Shown in pieces: positions 21,590-30,661 of a stretch of 64,000 nucleotides of DNA. The notes under the pieces are model-generated. The model made no database searches, had not been told where the DNA came from, and saw nothing but the letters and a program-made list of their open reading frames with translations. This DNA comes from an uncultured Selenomonadales bacterium (GTDB lineage: Bacteria > Bacillota > Negativicutes > Selenomonadales > Selenomonadaceae). The stretch covers positions 1 through 64,000 of the forward strand of contig OMYB01000009.1 in assembly GCA_900315155.1 (NCBI GenBank), written 5' to 3'. A program made the position numbers and the translations under genes. Numbering within the stretch: the stretch's first letter is position 1; each line of letters begins with the position of its first letter.

Positions 21590-22750
21590 TCAAAGAAGCG
21601 CAATCTGCTGCGCTATGGCGTCGAGCTGTTCCTGTGTCGGTTTGTCCTGGATGCGGATCTTGCCCAGGCAAATCTCGCAGCCGATGGCGTGGAGATCCGT
21701 CTCGACGAGCTGCACGCTCTGGCCGCCCCAGCCGAACGAGCCGAACGCGAACGCCTTGTGGTTCTTCGGCGCGAGGCCCTTGAGGTAGCAGAGGAACGCG
21801 GCGACGGTCGGCATCATCTGGTTGTTGATCGTCGGCGAGCCCACGGCGAGGTAGCGGCTCGTGAGGACGTCCGTGACGATGTCGGAGAGCTCGTTTTTCT
21901 TGAGGTCGTAGAGCGCGACGGGCATCTTCTGCGCGAAGGCGTCCGCGATGGTCTTCGCGATGGTCTCCGTCGAGCCCCACATGGAGTCGTAGACGATGAC
22001 GGCGCGGTCCTCGACCTCGTGGCTCGCCCATTTCTCGTAGCAGTTCAGGATAAGCGGGATGTTTTTGCGCCAGCTCACGCCGTGGCCCGTGAGGATCATC
22101 TCGATGCGGAACGGCGAGAGGGCCTGCATGGCCTTTTTCGCCTGCATGCCGTAGAGCATGAGGATGTTCGCGTAGTATTTCTTTGCCTCGGCCATGACGG
22201 TCGGGAGATCGTTCTCATCATCGAAACGGCCTGTCGTCGCGAGGTGCTGGCCAAACGCGTCGTTCGAGAACAGGACTTTCTCCTCCGGGCAGTACGTGAC
22301 CATGCTGTCCGGCCAGTGCAGCATCGGGACGGGGAGGAACTGCAGCGTGCGCTTGCCGATCTTCAGCACATCGCCGGCCTTGACGCCCTCGTATTTCAGC
22401 ACGCCGTAACGGTTCAGCAGGCCTTTGCGGCCTTGCGGGGCGCTCGTGTAGATCGTGGCCTTCGGGCAGTGCGCCGCCATGAAAGGCAGCGCGCCCGAGT
22501 GGTCCGGCTCGACGTGGCTCGAGATGATGTAGTCGATGCTCGAGGGGTCGATGACGGAGGAGATGCGCTCGAGGAGCTCCTCCTTGAACGGCTCTTTTAC
22601 CGTGTCGATGAGTGTGATCTTTTCGTCGAGGATGAGGTACGCGTTGTACGACGTGCCGCGCCCCGTCGCGTAGCCGTGGAACGTGCGCATATTCCAGTCG
22701 ATGGCACCTACCCAGTAGATGCTGTCCGTGATTTTCATTGCTTTTAACAT
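21590..22750 (-). CDS. A-type flavoprotein (flavodiiron oxygen/NO reductase)
   Basis: 386 residues. The N-terminal metallo-beta-lactamase-like domain carries the diiron ligands HxExDH in SSHVEPDHSG (His79, Glu81, Asp83, His84), with further ligands in LHWPDSM, SNDAFGQH and LTGHGV. The C-terminal flavodoxin domain starts VIVYDSMWGSTETIAKTIA. These enzymes reduce oxygen to water, or NO to nitrous oxide, and protect strict anaerobes. ATG follows AGGAGG. There is no rubredoxin gene next to it, so the electron donor is encoded elsewhere. Confidence 0.93.
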   Translation of the reverse strand: MLKAMKITDSIYWVGAIDWNMRTFHGYATGRGTSYNAYLILDEKITLIDTVKEPFKEELLERISSVIDPSSIDYIISSHVEPDHSGALPFMAAHCPKATIYTSAPQGRKGLLNRYGVLKYEGVKAGDVLKIGKRTLQFLPVPMLHWPDSMVTYCPEEKVLFSNDAFGQHLATTGRFDDENDLPTVMAEAKKYYANILMLYGMQAKKAMQALSPFRIEMILTGHGVSWRKNIPLILNCYEKWASHEVEDRAVIVYDSMWGSTETIAKTIADAFAQKMPVALYDLKKNELSDIVTDVLTSRYLAVGSPTINNQMMPTVAAFLCYLKGLAPKNHKAFAFGSFGWGGQSVQLVETDLHAIGCEICLGKIRIQDKPTQEQLDAIAQQIALL

Positions 22751-22897
22751 AAAGATAGCCTCCTATCGTCCATTCTTTTCGTTCCCTGTATCTTATTCGA
22801 TGTTAAGTAAAATTTTCCTCCTTGTTTATCGTTTCCTCTGCAAAAAGATGCTATAATGAATGCTATGAATGAATAACAAAAAGGTGGACAAAATACT

Positions 22898-24217
22898 ATG
22901 GTAAGGCATCGCTTTGGAGAATTCTCCCGGCAGCAGAAGGTTTTCGTGATCCTGATCGGCATCGTGCTCGTATGTGTGGGCATGTACGCCTGGTTCGGGT
23001 CGAATAAGGGGACGAAGGTGAAGGTCAAGCACGCGAGGCCGCTCGTGAAGGTGCAGACGCTCGTGCGGCAGGATATGATGCGCCACATCGACCTCTCCGG
23101 CCAGACCGTGGCGGATGCGAATATCCCGCTCGCGCCGAAATATACGGGCCGTATCACGGCCGTGTACGTGGACCTCGGCGACCACGTGACGGCGGGGCAG
23201 GTGCTCCTCGTGCAGGATACGAGCGACGTGGATATCTCCATCCAGCAGAACGCGGCGTCGGCACAGGCGGCGTCGGCCGATGCGCGCGAGGCGTCCGCAA
23301 CGTATAACGCGAACTACGTGAAGGCGCGCAACAACTACGAGCTCGAGGCCGCAAAGTACGAGCGCAACCAGTATCTCTACTCCATCGGCGCCATTTCGCA
23401 GGATACGCTCGACAGCGTGCGCCAGGAGTACGAGACGACGAAAGCGGCGTTCGAGGTGCTGGAGAACCAGGCCGCGGGCGGCACGGCGGCGAGCGTCGCG
23501 TCGAAGCAGTTCACGGCAGAAAAGCAGGCGCATGCGACGGAGGCCCTCGAGCAGCAGCGTGCGGACCTCGTGCTGCGCGCCCCGCGTGACGGCGTCATCG
23601 GCTACCGCGATGCCGAGGTCGGCGCCATCGCCCAGGCGAACAAGCAGCTGCTTTCCCTCGTCGATAACCGTCATCTCAACGTCGACTGCACGATCGCCGA
23701 GAGCGATGCGGCCATCCTCCAGACGGGCATGCAGGTCAAGGTCACGATCGACGCGCTCGGCCGCGATGTGCCGGGCACGATCGTCTATGTGTCGCCGGCC
23801 ATGGACAGCAGCTCGAAGACGTATCAGGTCCGCATCGAGCTCGATACGACGGCCGTGAGCGCGGATGCGGAGGATACGTCCCTCGGCGCGGCGGATCTGG
23901 CGATAAAGGCGGGACTTTATGCCCATACGGCCATCGACATCCTGCAGCGCCGCAACACGCTCTACGTGCCGAAATCGGCCGTGCTCTCGAAGAACGGCAA
24001 GACCGTCGTCTTCGTCGTAGACGAGGAGGGGCGGACGCACGAGCGCGAGGTCCGCATCGGCCTCATGAACAACGAGTCCGAGGAGATCCTCGAGGGCCTC
24101 TCCGAGGGCGATACGGTCGTGCTGAACAACCAGGATAAGCTCGGCGAGGGCACGAAGGTCGAGATCGACACCTCCGCGGATGCGGATGCTGCCAAGGATG
24201 GAGATGGTGAGGCATGA
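22898..24217 (+). CDS. RND efflux periplasmic adaptor (HlyD/AcrA family)
   Basis: 439 residues. An N-terminal membrane anchor (FVILIGIVLVCVGMYAWFG) is followed by a lipoyl/barrel-sandwich split by a long alpha-hairpin (about 110-205) and a beta-barrel with VSPAMDSSSKTYQVRIEL. The tail YVPKSAVLSKNGKTVVFVVD is typical. It links the inner-membrane pump to an outer-membrane channel; no TolC-like gene is present here. The stop overlaps the next ATG (ATGA), so the two genes are coupled. An extended -10 (TGCTATAAT, about 22848-22856) precedes it. Confidence 0.92.
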   Translation: MVRHRFGEFSRQQKVFVILIGIVLVCVGMYAWFGSNKGTKVKVKHARPLVKVQTLVRQDMMRHIDLSGQTVADANIPLAPKYTGRITAVYVDLGDHVTAGQVLLVQDTSDVDISIQQNAASAQAASADAREASATYNANYVKARNNYELEAAKYERNQYLYSIGAISQDTLDSVRQEYETTKAAFEVLENQAAGGTAASVASKQFTAEKQAHATEALEQQRADLVLRAPRDGVIGYRDAEVGAIAQANKQLLSLVDNRHLNVDCTIAESDAAILQTGMQVKVTIDALGRDVPGTIVYVSPAMDSSSKTYQVRIELDTTAVSADAEDTSLGAADLAIKAGLYAHTAIDILQRRNTLYVPKSAVLSKNGKTVVFVVDEEGRTHEREVRIGLMNNESEEILEGLSEGDTVVLNNQDKLGEGTKVEIDTSADADAAKDGDGEA

Positions 24218-27200
24218 ATATCACCAGACTATCCATCAAGCGGCCGGTCGGCATCGTCATGGTCGTGATGTTCTTCGTCGTGCTCGGTCTCTACAGCTTT
24301 TACCGTATCGGCGTCGAGCTGCTGCCGGCACTCAACACGCCGTACGTCACGGTCACGGTCAAGTACCCGGGCGCGAGCGCGGAGTCCGTGGAGCAGGAGG
24401 TCGTCAAGCCCGTCGAGAACGCGCTCGCCGGCATGTCGGATATCGACCAGATGACCTCGACGGCGAGCTACGGCCGCGCACGCGTCACGCTGAAGATGAA
24501 CTTTGACGCGGACGCGGATACGGCGGCCATCGACGCGAGCAAGAAGGTCGAGGCTATCGCGAACAAGCTGCCGGATGAGGCGGATGCCCCGGTCGTCGTC
24601 AAGCGCGACATGAACGCGACGCCGATCGTGGAGCTCGCCGTGCTCAGCCAGCACAGCTCGGCCGAGACCTACATGCAGACGTACAACGTCTTTCAGGATG
24701 AAATCGAGCAGGCGGGCGGCGTCTCGGAGATCGAGCTCCACGGCGGCCGCGACCTCGAGGTGGCCGTCGATGTCGACCGCGACAAGATGGCGGCCTACAA
24801 GCTGACGCTCGCGAAGATCAAGTCGGCCATCCAGAACGAGAACCAGCTGCTGCCGTCGGGTACGGTCTATACGGCGACAACGCAGTCCGACGTGCGCGTC
24901 GTCGCCCAGTATACGAAGGCGGAGGACATCGAGAAGGTCCAGGTGCAGAACACCGAGGGCCAGATGATCCCGCTCACGGCTGTCGCGACGATCCGCGAGC
25001 AGGACGAGCGCACGACGCGGTTCGGCCGCCTGAACGGCGAGGATGCGGTCAACGTCCTCATTTTCAAGAACAGCGACGCGAACCTCGTCGAGACGGCCGA
25101 CAACATCCTCAAGAAGGTCGAGCAGCTGCGCAAGGATCACCCGGACTACCAGTTCGTCGTCGTCTCGAACAACGCGGACTACGTCAAGACGTCCCTGCAC
25201 AACACGCTCGGCACGCTCGTCGAGGGTCTCATCACGACGGGTCTTGTGCTGTTCCTGTTCCTGCGCGGCTGGCGCTCGACGCTCGCCGTCATGATCGCGA
25301 TCCCGACGTCGCTCATCTCGACGTTCTTCGTTATGTACTGCGCGGGATTCACCTTTAACATGATGTCCCTCATGGGCATGACGCTCTGCGTCGGCATCCT
25401 CGTCGATGACTCGATCGTCGTGCTCGAAAATATCGTGCGGCATCTGAAACTCGGTGAGGAGCCGGACCTCGCGGCCGAGCATGGCCGTACGGAAATCGGC
25501 ATGGCCGCCATCGCCATCACGCTCTGCGATGCGGCCGTGTTCATGCCGATCGCGTTCATGACGGGCATGACGGGGCAGTATTTCCGCCAGTTCGGCCTGA
25601 CGATCGTGTTCGCGGGCCTGTTCTCGCTCCTCATCTCGTTCACGCTCACGCCGATGCTCGCATCGAAATTCTTCCGCCACGGCTACCACGTGCCAGATAC
25701 GCGGCTCTGGCGCTTCATGGACCGGCTGGAGGAGGGCGCCGTGCGCGCGTACGAGAAGATCCTGCTCTGGAGTTTCGGTCATAAAAAGAAGCTCCTCGTG
25801 GGCATCCTTGCCGTGTTCATGGCCGTCGTCTCCATGGTGCCGCTCGGCTTCATCGGCTCGGAGTACATGCCGCAGACGGATGAGTCGAGCTTTACGATCA
25901 ACATCCAGGCACCCGTCGGCTCGTCTGCCGAGGTGCCGAACGCCGTCGCGCGGCAGATCGAGGAGAAGCTCGGCGAAATGCCGGAGGTGCTCTACTACAT
26001 GACGTACGCGGGCGGCTCGAACGGCTACGAGGGCCGCATCAAGGTGCAGCTCACGGACCGCCAGGAGCGCGAGCGCTCCGTATGGGATGTCGCGAACGAG
26101 ATGCGTCTCTTTGCGGCGGATATCCGCGCGGCCCAGGTGCGCGTGACGGAGGCGCAGAGCTCGGTCGCCGGCATCTCCGGCGGCGGTGGCGGCAAGGGCG
26201 GCAGCGGTGCCCTGCGCATTGAGCTGCGCGACACGGACGCCGCTGAGCTCGACGAGGCTGCAGCCAAGGCACAGGAACTCCTGAAGCAGGTGCCGGGCAT
26301 CACGGATGTGAACAGCTCGTACACCGAGGGCATGCCGGAACTGCAGCTCACGGTGGACCGCGACAAGATGAAGACGTACGGGGCGTCGCTCGCCGATGTG
26401 GACTCGGCGTTTACCTCGGCCATCTCCGGCCTGTCCGCGGGCTCGCTCAAAAACGATGCCCTGAACGGCGGGCAGGATACGGATATCAAGGTCCGCTTCA
26501 AGGACGCCGACGGCTACAAGGCCTCGGACGTCGCGCGCGTCCCCGTGCAGGCGGGTGGCAAGCTCCTGTACCTCGGCGATGTCGCGACGATCCGCGATGG
26601 CCGCGGCCCCGTGTCCATCCGCCGCGTCGACAAGGCGCGTTCGATCTCCATCGGTGCGAATATCTCAGGACGCCCGCTCGGCGACGTCATCAAGGATGCA
26701 CGCCAGGTGCTCAAAGACGGCAACCTCGGCAAAAACGTGACGTTTTCCTTCAAGGGGCAGGCCACGAACATGAACGATACGTTCACGCAGCTCCTGAACG
26801 CGCTGCTGCTCGCGATGCTCCTCATCTACATGCTGCTCGGCATCCTCTACGAATCGACGATCACGCCGTTCATCCGCATGTTCTCGCTGCCGCTCGGCAT
26901 CATCGGTGCGCTGTTCATCCTGTTCCTCACGCATAACACGCTGAACCTGTACTCGCTCATCGGCATCCTCGTCATGGATGGTATCGTCGCGAAGAACGGC
27001 ACGCTGCTCATCGACTACACGCTGACGCTCATGGAGCGGGGGCGCACGGCCTATGAGGCCGTCGTCGAGGCCGGCAAGGTGCGCCTGAAGCCGATTTTCA
27101 TGACGACCATCACGATGATCGTTGGCATGATGCCGATGGCGCTCTCGCTCACGGCGGGCTCGGAGACGCGCTCGTCCATGGCCTGGGTCATCATCGGCGG

Positions 27201-27345
27201 CCTCGTGACTTCGACGGTGTTCACGCTCATCGTCATCCCGATCATCTTCCTCTACTTCGATGCGCATCCGCCGGTTTCGTGGATTCCGTCGCTGAAAAAA
27301 CTTTTTTTAAAAAAGACTTGCCAAGAGGAGAAGACCGTAGTATAA
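24214..27345 (+). CDS. RND-family efflux transporter (AcrB/HAE1-like)
   Basis: 1043 residues with 12 expected membrane segments and two large periplasmic loops. The start NITRLSIKRPVGIVMVVMFF, PALNTPYVTVTVKYPGASAE, the proton-relay LVDDSIVVLENI (paired Asp) and the late GIVAKNGTLLIDY are RND signatures. A Gly-rich stretch (SGGGGGKGGSG) lies in the second periplasmic loop. Substrate is likely drugs or toxic organic compounds rather than metals, but this is inferred. The last codons contain the promoter of the following tRNA gene. Confidence 0.93.
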   Translation: MNITRLSIKRPVGIVMVVMFFVVLGLYSFYRIGVELLPALNTPYVTVTVKYPGASAESVEQEVVKPVENALAGMSDIDQMTSTASYGRARVTLKMNFDADADTAAIDASKKVEAIANKLPDEADAPVVVKRDMNATPIVELAVLSQHSSAETYMQTYNVFQDEIEQAGGVSEIELHGGRDLEVAVDVDRDKMAAYKLTLAKIKSAIQNENQLLPSGTVYTATTQSDVRVVAQYTKAEDIEKVQVQNTEGQMIPLTAVATIREQDERTTRFGRLNGEDAVNVLIFKNSDANLVETADNILKKVEQLRKDHPDYQFVVVSNNADYVKTSLHNTLGTLVEGLITTGLVLFLFLRGWRSTLAVMIAIPTSLISTFFVMYCAGFTFNMMSLMGMTLCVGILVDDSIVVLENIVRHLKLGEEPDLAAEHGRTEIGMAAIAITLCDAAVFMPIAFMTGMTGQYFRQFGLTIVFAGLFSLLISFTLTPMLASKFFRHGYHVPDTRLWRFMDRLEEGAVRAYEKILLWSFGHKKKLLVGILAVFMAVVSMVPLGFIGSEYMPQTDESSFTINIQAPVGSSAEVPNAVARQIEEKLGEMPEVLYYMTYAGGSNGYEGRIKVQLTDRQERERSVWDVANEMRLFAADIRAAQVRVTEAQSSVAGISGGGGGKGGSGALRIELRDTDAAELDEAAAKAQELLKQVPGITDVNSSYTEGMPELQLTVDRDKMKTYGASLADVDSAFTSAISGLSAGSLKNDALNGGQDTDIKVRFKDADGYKASDVARVPVQAGGKLLYLGDVATIRDGRGPVSIRRVDKARSISIGANISGRPLGDVIKDARQVLKDGNLGKNVTFSFKGQATNMNDTFTQLLNALLLAMLLIYMLLGILYESTITPFIRMFSLPLGIIGALFILFLTHNTLNLYSLIGILVMDGIVAKNGTLLIDYTLTLMERGRTAYEAVVEAGKVRLKPIFMTTITMIVGMMPMALSLTAGSETRSSMAWVIIGGLVTSTVFTLIVIPIIFLYFDAHPPVSWIPSLKKLFLKKTCQEEKTVV

Positions 27346-27346
27346 T
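27318..27346 (+). promoter_or_regulatory. Promoter of the tRNA-Pro gene inside the RND gene end
   Basis: TTGCCA (27318-27323), 17-bp spacer, TATAAT (27341-27346). The RND stop codon TAA (27343-27345) lies within the -10 hexamer. Confidence 0.8.
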
Positions 27347-27358
27347 AGTTTCTGTTGT

Positions 27359-27435
27359 CGGGATGTGGCACAGTTTGGTAGCGCGCCTCGTTCGGGACGA
27401 GGAGGCCGCAGGTTCAAGTCCTGTCATCCCGACCA
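27359..27435 (+). tRNA. tRNA-Pro (anticodon CGG)
   Basis: Acceptor CGGGATG pairs with CATCCCG; anticodon arm CCTCG-TTCGGGA-CGAGG gives CGG (reads CCG); T arm CAGG-TTCAAGT-CCTG. Discriminator A and CCA are encoded. 77 nt in all. Confidence 0.95.
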
Positions 27436-27450
27436 TGTTGTGAATTTGCA

Positions 27451-27478
27451 AGACTGCACGGAATGTGCAGTCTTTTTT
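27451..27478 (+). terminator. Terminator of tRNA-Pro
   Basis: AGACTGCAC-GGAAT-GTGCAGTCT then T5-6. Confidence 0.9.
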
Positions 27479-27578
27479 CATGTTTCTATGCTATTCTTCT
27501 CGTATCAAAGAAGGAATATCCGCTTGCTTAGCGAAATACGTTAGGTGCAAGAAACATTGGAAAGTGAGGAAATACATC

Positions 27579-28454
27579 ATGGCAAATTTTTGTCCGAATT
27601 GTGGTCATCCAGCTGCGGAGACGGATCGGTTCTGCGTGGTCTGCGGGCATAAGCTCGAGGGCGCTCAGGCGGAACACGTGGACATCGAAAAGGCAAAGGC
27701 AGAAACGGAGGCGGCAGCGCGCATTCTCTGCGGAGGAAGCCTGCCGGACTACCTCGCCGCGGCACAGCATATCGCCGAGGCGGAGAAGAGCGGGGCTGGC
27801 GCAGAGCTCATGGGGCTGAAGGAGATGGTCGAGCACTTTAAGAAGCTTGACTCCCTGCGCCGCGTCCAGAGCAAGTTCCTCCCACTCGGCACGCCGCTGC
27901 CGGAGGGGACGAAGGGCATGACGGAGAAAGAGTACATCATGCAGCTCGAGAAGCAGGAGCATGCCGCACAGCATAAGGCTCCCGTGCTGCCGCTCCGCCG
28001 CGACGGCCAGAACGCGCAGGGCCAGCAGGCTCCTCAGCAGAGCAGCGGTCCGTCCTTCCTGAAAACGGCGGCGGCCGGCATGGCGGGTGCCGCAGCCGGC
28101 ACGATGCTCGCCAATGCGCTCACGGGCAGCCACGGCACGGTGGTGACGGGGGCAGAGCAGGCTTCGCAGGACCCGGGCTATGCGGCGGCCCCATCGACGT
28201 CTGACGACACGGCGCAGTCGGATGACTACACGGGCTATGAGGACACCTCTGCCGATACGGACCCTGGGTATGAGGATACGTCTGCCGATACGGACCCCGG
28301 CTATGAGGACACGTCTGCCGATACGGACAGCGGCTCGGATGGCGGCGGCTTCTTCGACAACCTCTTTGGCGGCGGAGATGACGGCGGTTTCTTCGGCGGC
28401 GGCGGTGACGATGGCGGCTTCTTCGGTGGCGGAGACGACGGCGGCTGGTTCTGA
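27579..28454 (+). CDS. Zinc-ribbon protein with acidic and Gly/Asp-rich repeats
   Basis: 291 residues. The N-terminus is a double CxxC zinc ribbon (FCPNCGHPAAETDRFCVVCG). A helical region (about 30-140) follows, then a short hydrophobic Ala/Gly stretch (TAAAGMAGAAAGTMLANALT). Three 11-residue repeats YEDTSADTDPG come next, and the end is FFGGGDDGG-type repeats. Similar architectures occur in uncharacterised Firmicutes proteins. ATG 27579 (GTGAGGAA upstream) is chosen because the zinc ribbon begins there. Confidence 0.65.
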   Translation: MANFCPNCGHPAAETDRFCVVCGHKLEGAQAEHVDIEKAKAETEAAARILCGGSLPDYLAAAQHIAEAEKSGAGAELMGLKEMVEHFKKLDSLRRVQSKFLPLGTPLPEGTKGMTEKEYIMQLEKQEHAAQHKAPVLPLRRDGQNAQGQQAPQQSSGPSFLKTAAAGMAGAAAGTMLANALTGSHGTVVTGAEQASQDPGYAAAPSTSDDTAQSDDYTGYEDTSADTDPGYEDTSADTDPGYEDTSADTDSGSDGGGFFDNLFGGGDDGGFFGGGGDDGGFFGGGDDGGWF

Positions 28455-28554
28455 TCCTCCTCTTTACCGATGAAAATCCAACGATTTACGGCCAAATGTG
28501 GGTAGGTATACAATAAACTTTCAGATTGTCCTTCCCATATGAACGGCATTATGC

Positions 28555-28592
28555 TATAATTAGTGTCATGTGTAAAGCATGGCACTATTTTT
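28555..28592 (+). promoter_or_regulatory. Extended -10 promoter followed at once by a terminator-like hairpin
   Basis: TGC-TATAAT ends at 28560. TAGTGTCATG-TGTAAAG-CATGGCACTA (10-bp stem with one G.U) and T5 start immediately after. The hairpin would form the very 5' end of the permease mRNA, or could terminate the upstream gene. Purpose uncertain. Confidence 0.5.
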
Positions 28593-28643
28593 GTGTCAAA
28601 CATGCCTCATAATATAAATCTTTATCCGTTAGGAGTGAATCGT

Positions 28644-30041
28644 GTGGATATTTTTCGCACCAAGAGCATCAGCGAGTATATGTCTGATGCCTCGAAAACC
28701 CATTTCAACAAAGCCCTCGGACCGCTGGATGTCGTGTTCATGGGCGTCGGCATCATCGTCGGCACGGGCATCTTCGTGCTGCCGGGCGTAGCTGCGGCGA
28801 AATACGCAGGCCCGGCGCTCATGCTCTCGTTCGTGCTCGCGAGCCTGGCGTGTGGATTCGTCAGCCTGCTGTACTCCGAGATGGCCTCGTCCATGCCGGT
28901 CGCGGGCAGCTCGTACGCGTACGCCTACGCCTCGGTCGGTGAGATCCTCGCGTGGCTCGTCGGCTGGAACCTCGTCCTCGAGTACACGGTCGGCGCGTCG
29001 GCCGTCGCGGGCGGCTGGTCGGCCTACGTCACGGGCGTGCTGAAGTCCGCCGGCATCCTACTGCCGGATGCGCTCACGAAGGTCCCGGCGGATGGCGGCA
29101 TCATGAACCTGCCGGCCATCCTCATCACACTGTTCCTCACCGTACTCCTCATCCGCGGCGTGCGCGAGAGCACGATGGTGAACCGCATCCTCGTCGCCGT
29201 CAAGCTGCTCGCCATCTTCCTGTTCCTGTTCCTCGCGGCGCCGCACGTCGATGTCACGAACTTCGAACCGTTCATGCCGTTCGGCTGGGCGGGCGTCTCG
29301 GCGGGCGCAGCCGTCATCATCTTCGGCTACCTCGGTTTCGACGCCATCTCGACGGCCGCCGAGGAGACGAAACATCCGGAGCACGACATGCCGATCGGCA
29401 TCATCGGCTCGCTCCTCATCTGTACGCTCCTGTACGTCGCCGTCACGGCCGTCATGACGGGCAACGTGCCGTACACGGAGCTCGATAACGCAGAGCCGGT
29501 GGCGTTCACGCTGCGCGAGCTCGGCTACCGCTTTGGCTCGGCCGTCGTCGGCACGGGCGCCATCGCCGGTCTCACGACCGTCCTGCTGAACATGATCTAC
29601 GCCCAGACGCGCGCGTTCTTCGCCATGAGCCGCGACGGCCTGTTCCCGAAGGGTATCTGCGCGCTCTCGCCGCGCTTTGCGACGCCGTACCGCATCACGA
29701 TCATCGTCGGCGCCGTCGTCGCGTTCTGCTCCGGCTTTACGCCGATCAACATCCTCGCGGAGATGTGCTCCGTCGGCACGCTGTTCGCCTTCATCGTCGC
29801 GAGCATCGGTGCGGCCGTCATGCGCCGCAAATACCCGACGGCCCACCGCGCGTTCCGCTGCCCGGCCATCGACCTCATCGCCGTCCTGGCCGTCGTCAGC
29901 TGCGGCTACATCATGTACAACCTCTCCTCGATGACCTGGGTCCGCTTCTGGATCTGGAGCGCCATCGGCCTCGTCATCTACTACGCCTACGGCCGCACCC
30001 ACAGCCGCCTCCAGACCGGCGAGGACCTCGAGGTCAAATAA
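28644..30041 (+). CDS. APC-family amino-acid permease (cationic amino-acid transporter-like)
   Basis: 465 residues and about 12 membrane segments. The start DIFRTKSISEYMSD and then GVGIIVGTGIFVLPGVAA, the substrate-binding first helix, are typical of YfnA/CAT-type permeases. FGYLGFDAISTAAEETKHPE is the conserved sixth-helix region. GTG at 28644 is preceded by AGGAG. Substrate not readable beyond amino acids. Confidence 0.88.
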   Translation: MDIFRTKSISEYMSDASKTHFNKALGPLDVVFMGVGIIVGTGIFVLPGVAAAKYAGPALMLSFVLASLACGFVSLLYSEMASSMPVAGSSYAYAYASVGEILAWLVGWNLVLEYTVGASAVAGGWSAYVTGVLKSAGILLPDALTKVPADGGIMNLPAILITLFLTVLLIRGVRESTMVNRILVAVKLLAIFLFLFLAAPHVDVTNFEPFMPFGWAGVSAGAAVIIFGYLGFDAISTAAEETKHPEHDMPIGIIGSLLICTLLYVAVTAVMTGNVPYTELDNAEPVAFTLRELGYRFGSAVVGTGAIAGLTTVLLNMIYAQTRAFFAMSRDGLFPKGICALSPRFATPYRITIIVGAVVAFCSGFTPINILAEMCSVGTLFAFIVASIGAAVMRRKYPTAHRAFRCPAIDLIAVLAVVSCGYIMYNLSSMTWVRFWIWSAIGLVIYYAYGRTHSRLQTGEDLEVK

Positions 30042-30060
30042 GTCCGACAAGCAAGTCCAA

Positions 30061-30109
30061 AAGAAAAAGACACGGGATGCGTTCTTCTATCCTGTGTCTT
30101 TCTTTTTTG
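30061..30109 (+). terminator. Terminator of the permease gene
   Basis: AAAGACACGGGAT pairs with ATCCTGTGTCTTT, then T6. Confidence 0.85.
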
Positions 30110-30190
30110 GTTGTCGTATCCTGAAAAACGTTATACAATAAACTCATGATAAAGTCGTATGATGTATCGAGAAAATATGGAGGAAAGGCG

Positions 30191-30661
30191 ATGTTAGCGA
30201 TATATTTTGGCTACGATGAGGACGCAATCCTGAGCGTGGACACCTTTTTCAATAACACGTATGAAGACGAATGGATGGATGATCCGTTTGTCCAGCGTAT
30301 GATCAAGGCCGTTGATGCATCCGATGTGGAGAGCCAGCACTGTATCATGAGTCCGGTCCTGGGTCAGATCCCGCCGGAAAGGCTGTCCGGTGGGGTAAAG
30401 GCTTTGATTTGCCTGTATATGCTCGATGACTTCTATACGGATTTGATTGTATGCGGCGGGAATTGCGAGCCCTTTGTCCTGGAGATAGCCCGCCAAAAAG
30501 ACATCAAGTGCTCGTTGAGCGGCTATGACATTCTGTTTCAGGGTCTGCAGCAGCCTGTCCGATGCCTGAATGATGGCAGTATCATGGAAACGCAGGAAGA
30601 TTTTGCCAGAAAGAAACTGCAATATGTTGGAGGCGGATATAGCGATGAAGGGAAAATTTGA
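30191..30661 (+). CDS. DUF4869 protein
   Basis: 156 residues matching the DUF4869 pattern: MLAIYFGYDED, NTYEDEWMDDPFVQRMIKAV, SPVLGQIPPERLSGGVKALI, CGGNCEPFVLEIA and LNDGSIMETQEDF near the end. No function is known for the family. ATG 30191 has GGAGG upstream. The 3' end overlaps the next gene by 17 bp. Base use looks less GC-biased than the neighbours, so it may be horizontally acquired. Confidence 0.75.
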   Translation: MLAIYFGYDEDAILSVDTFFNNTYEDEWMDDPFVQRMIKAVDASDVESQHCIMSPVLGQIPPERLSGGVKALICLYMLDDFYTDLIVCGGNCEPFVLEIARQKDIKCSLSGYDILFQGLQQPVRCLNDGSIMETQEDFARKKLQYVGGGYSDEGKI

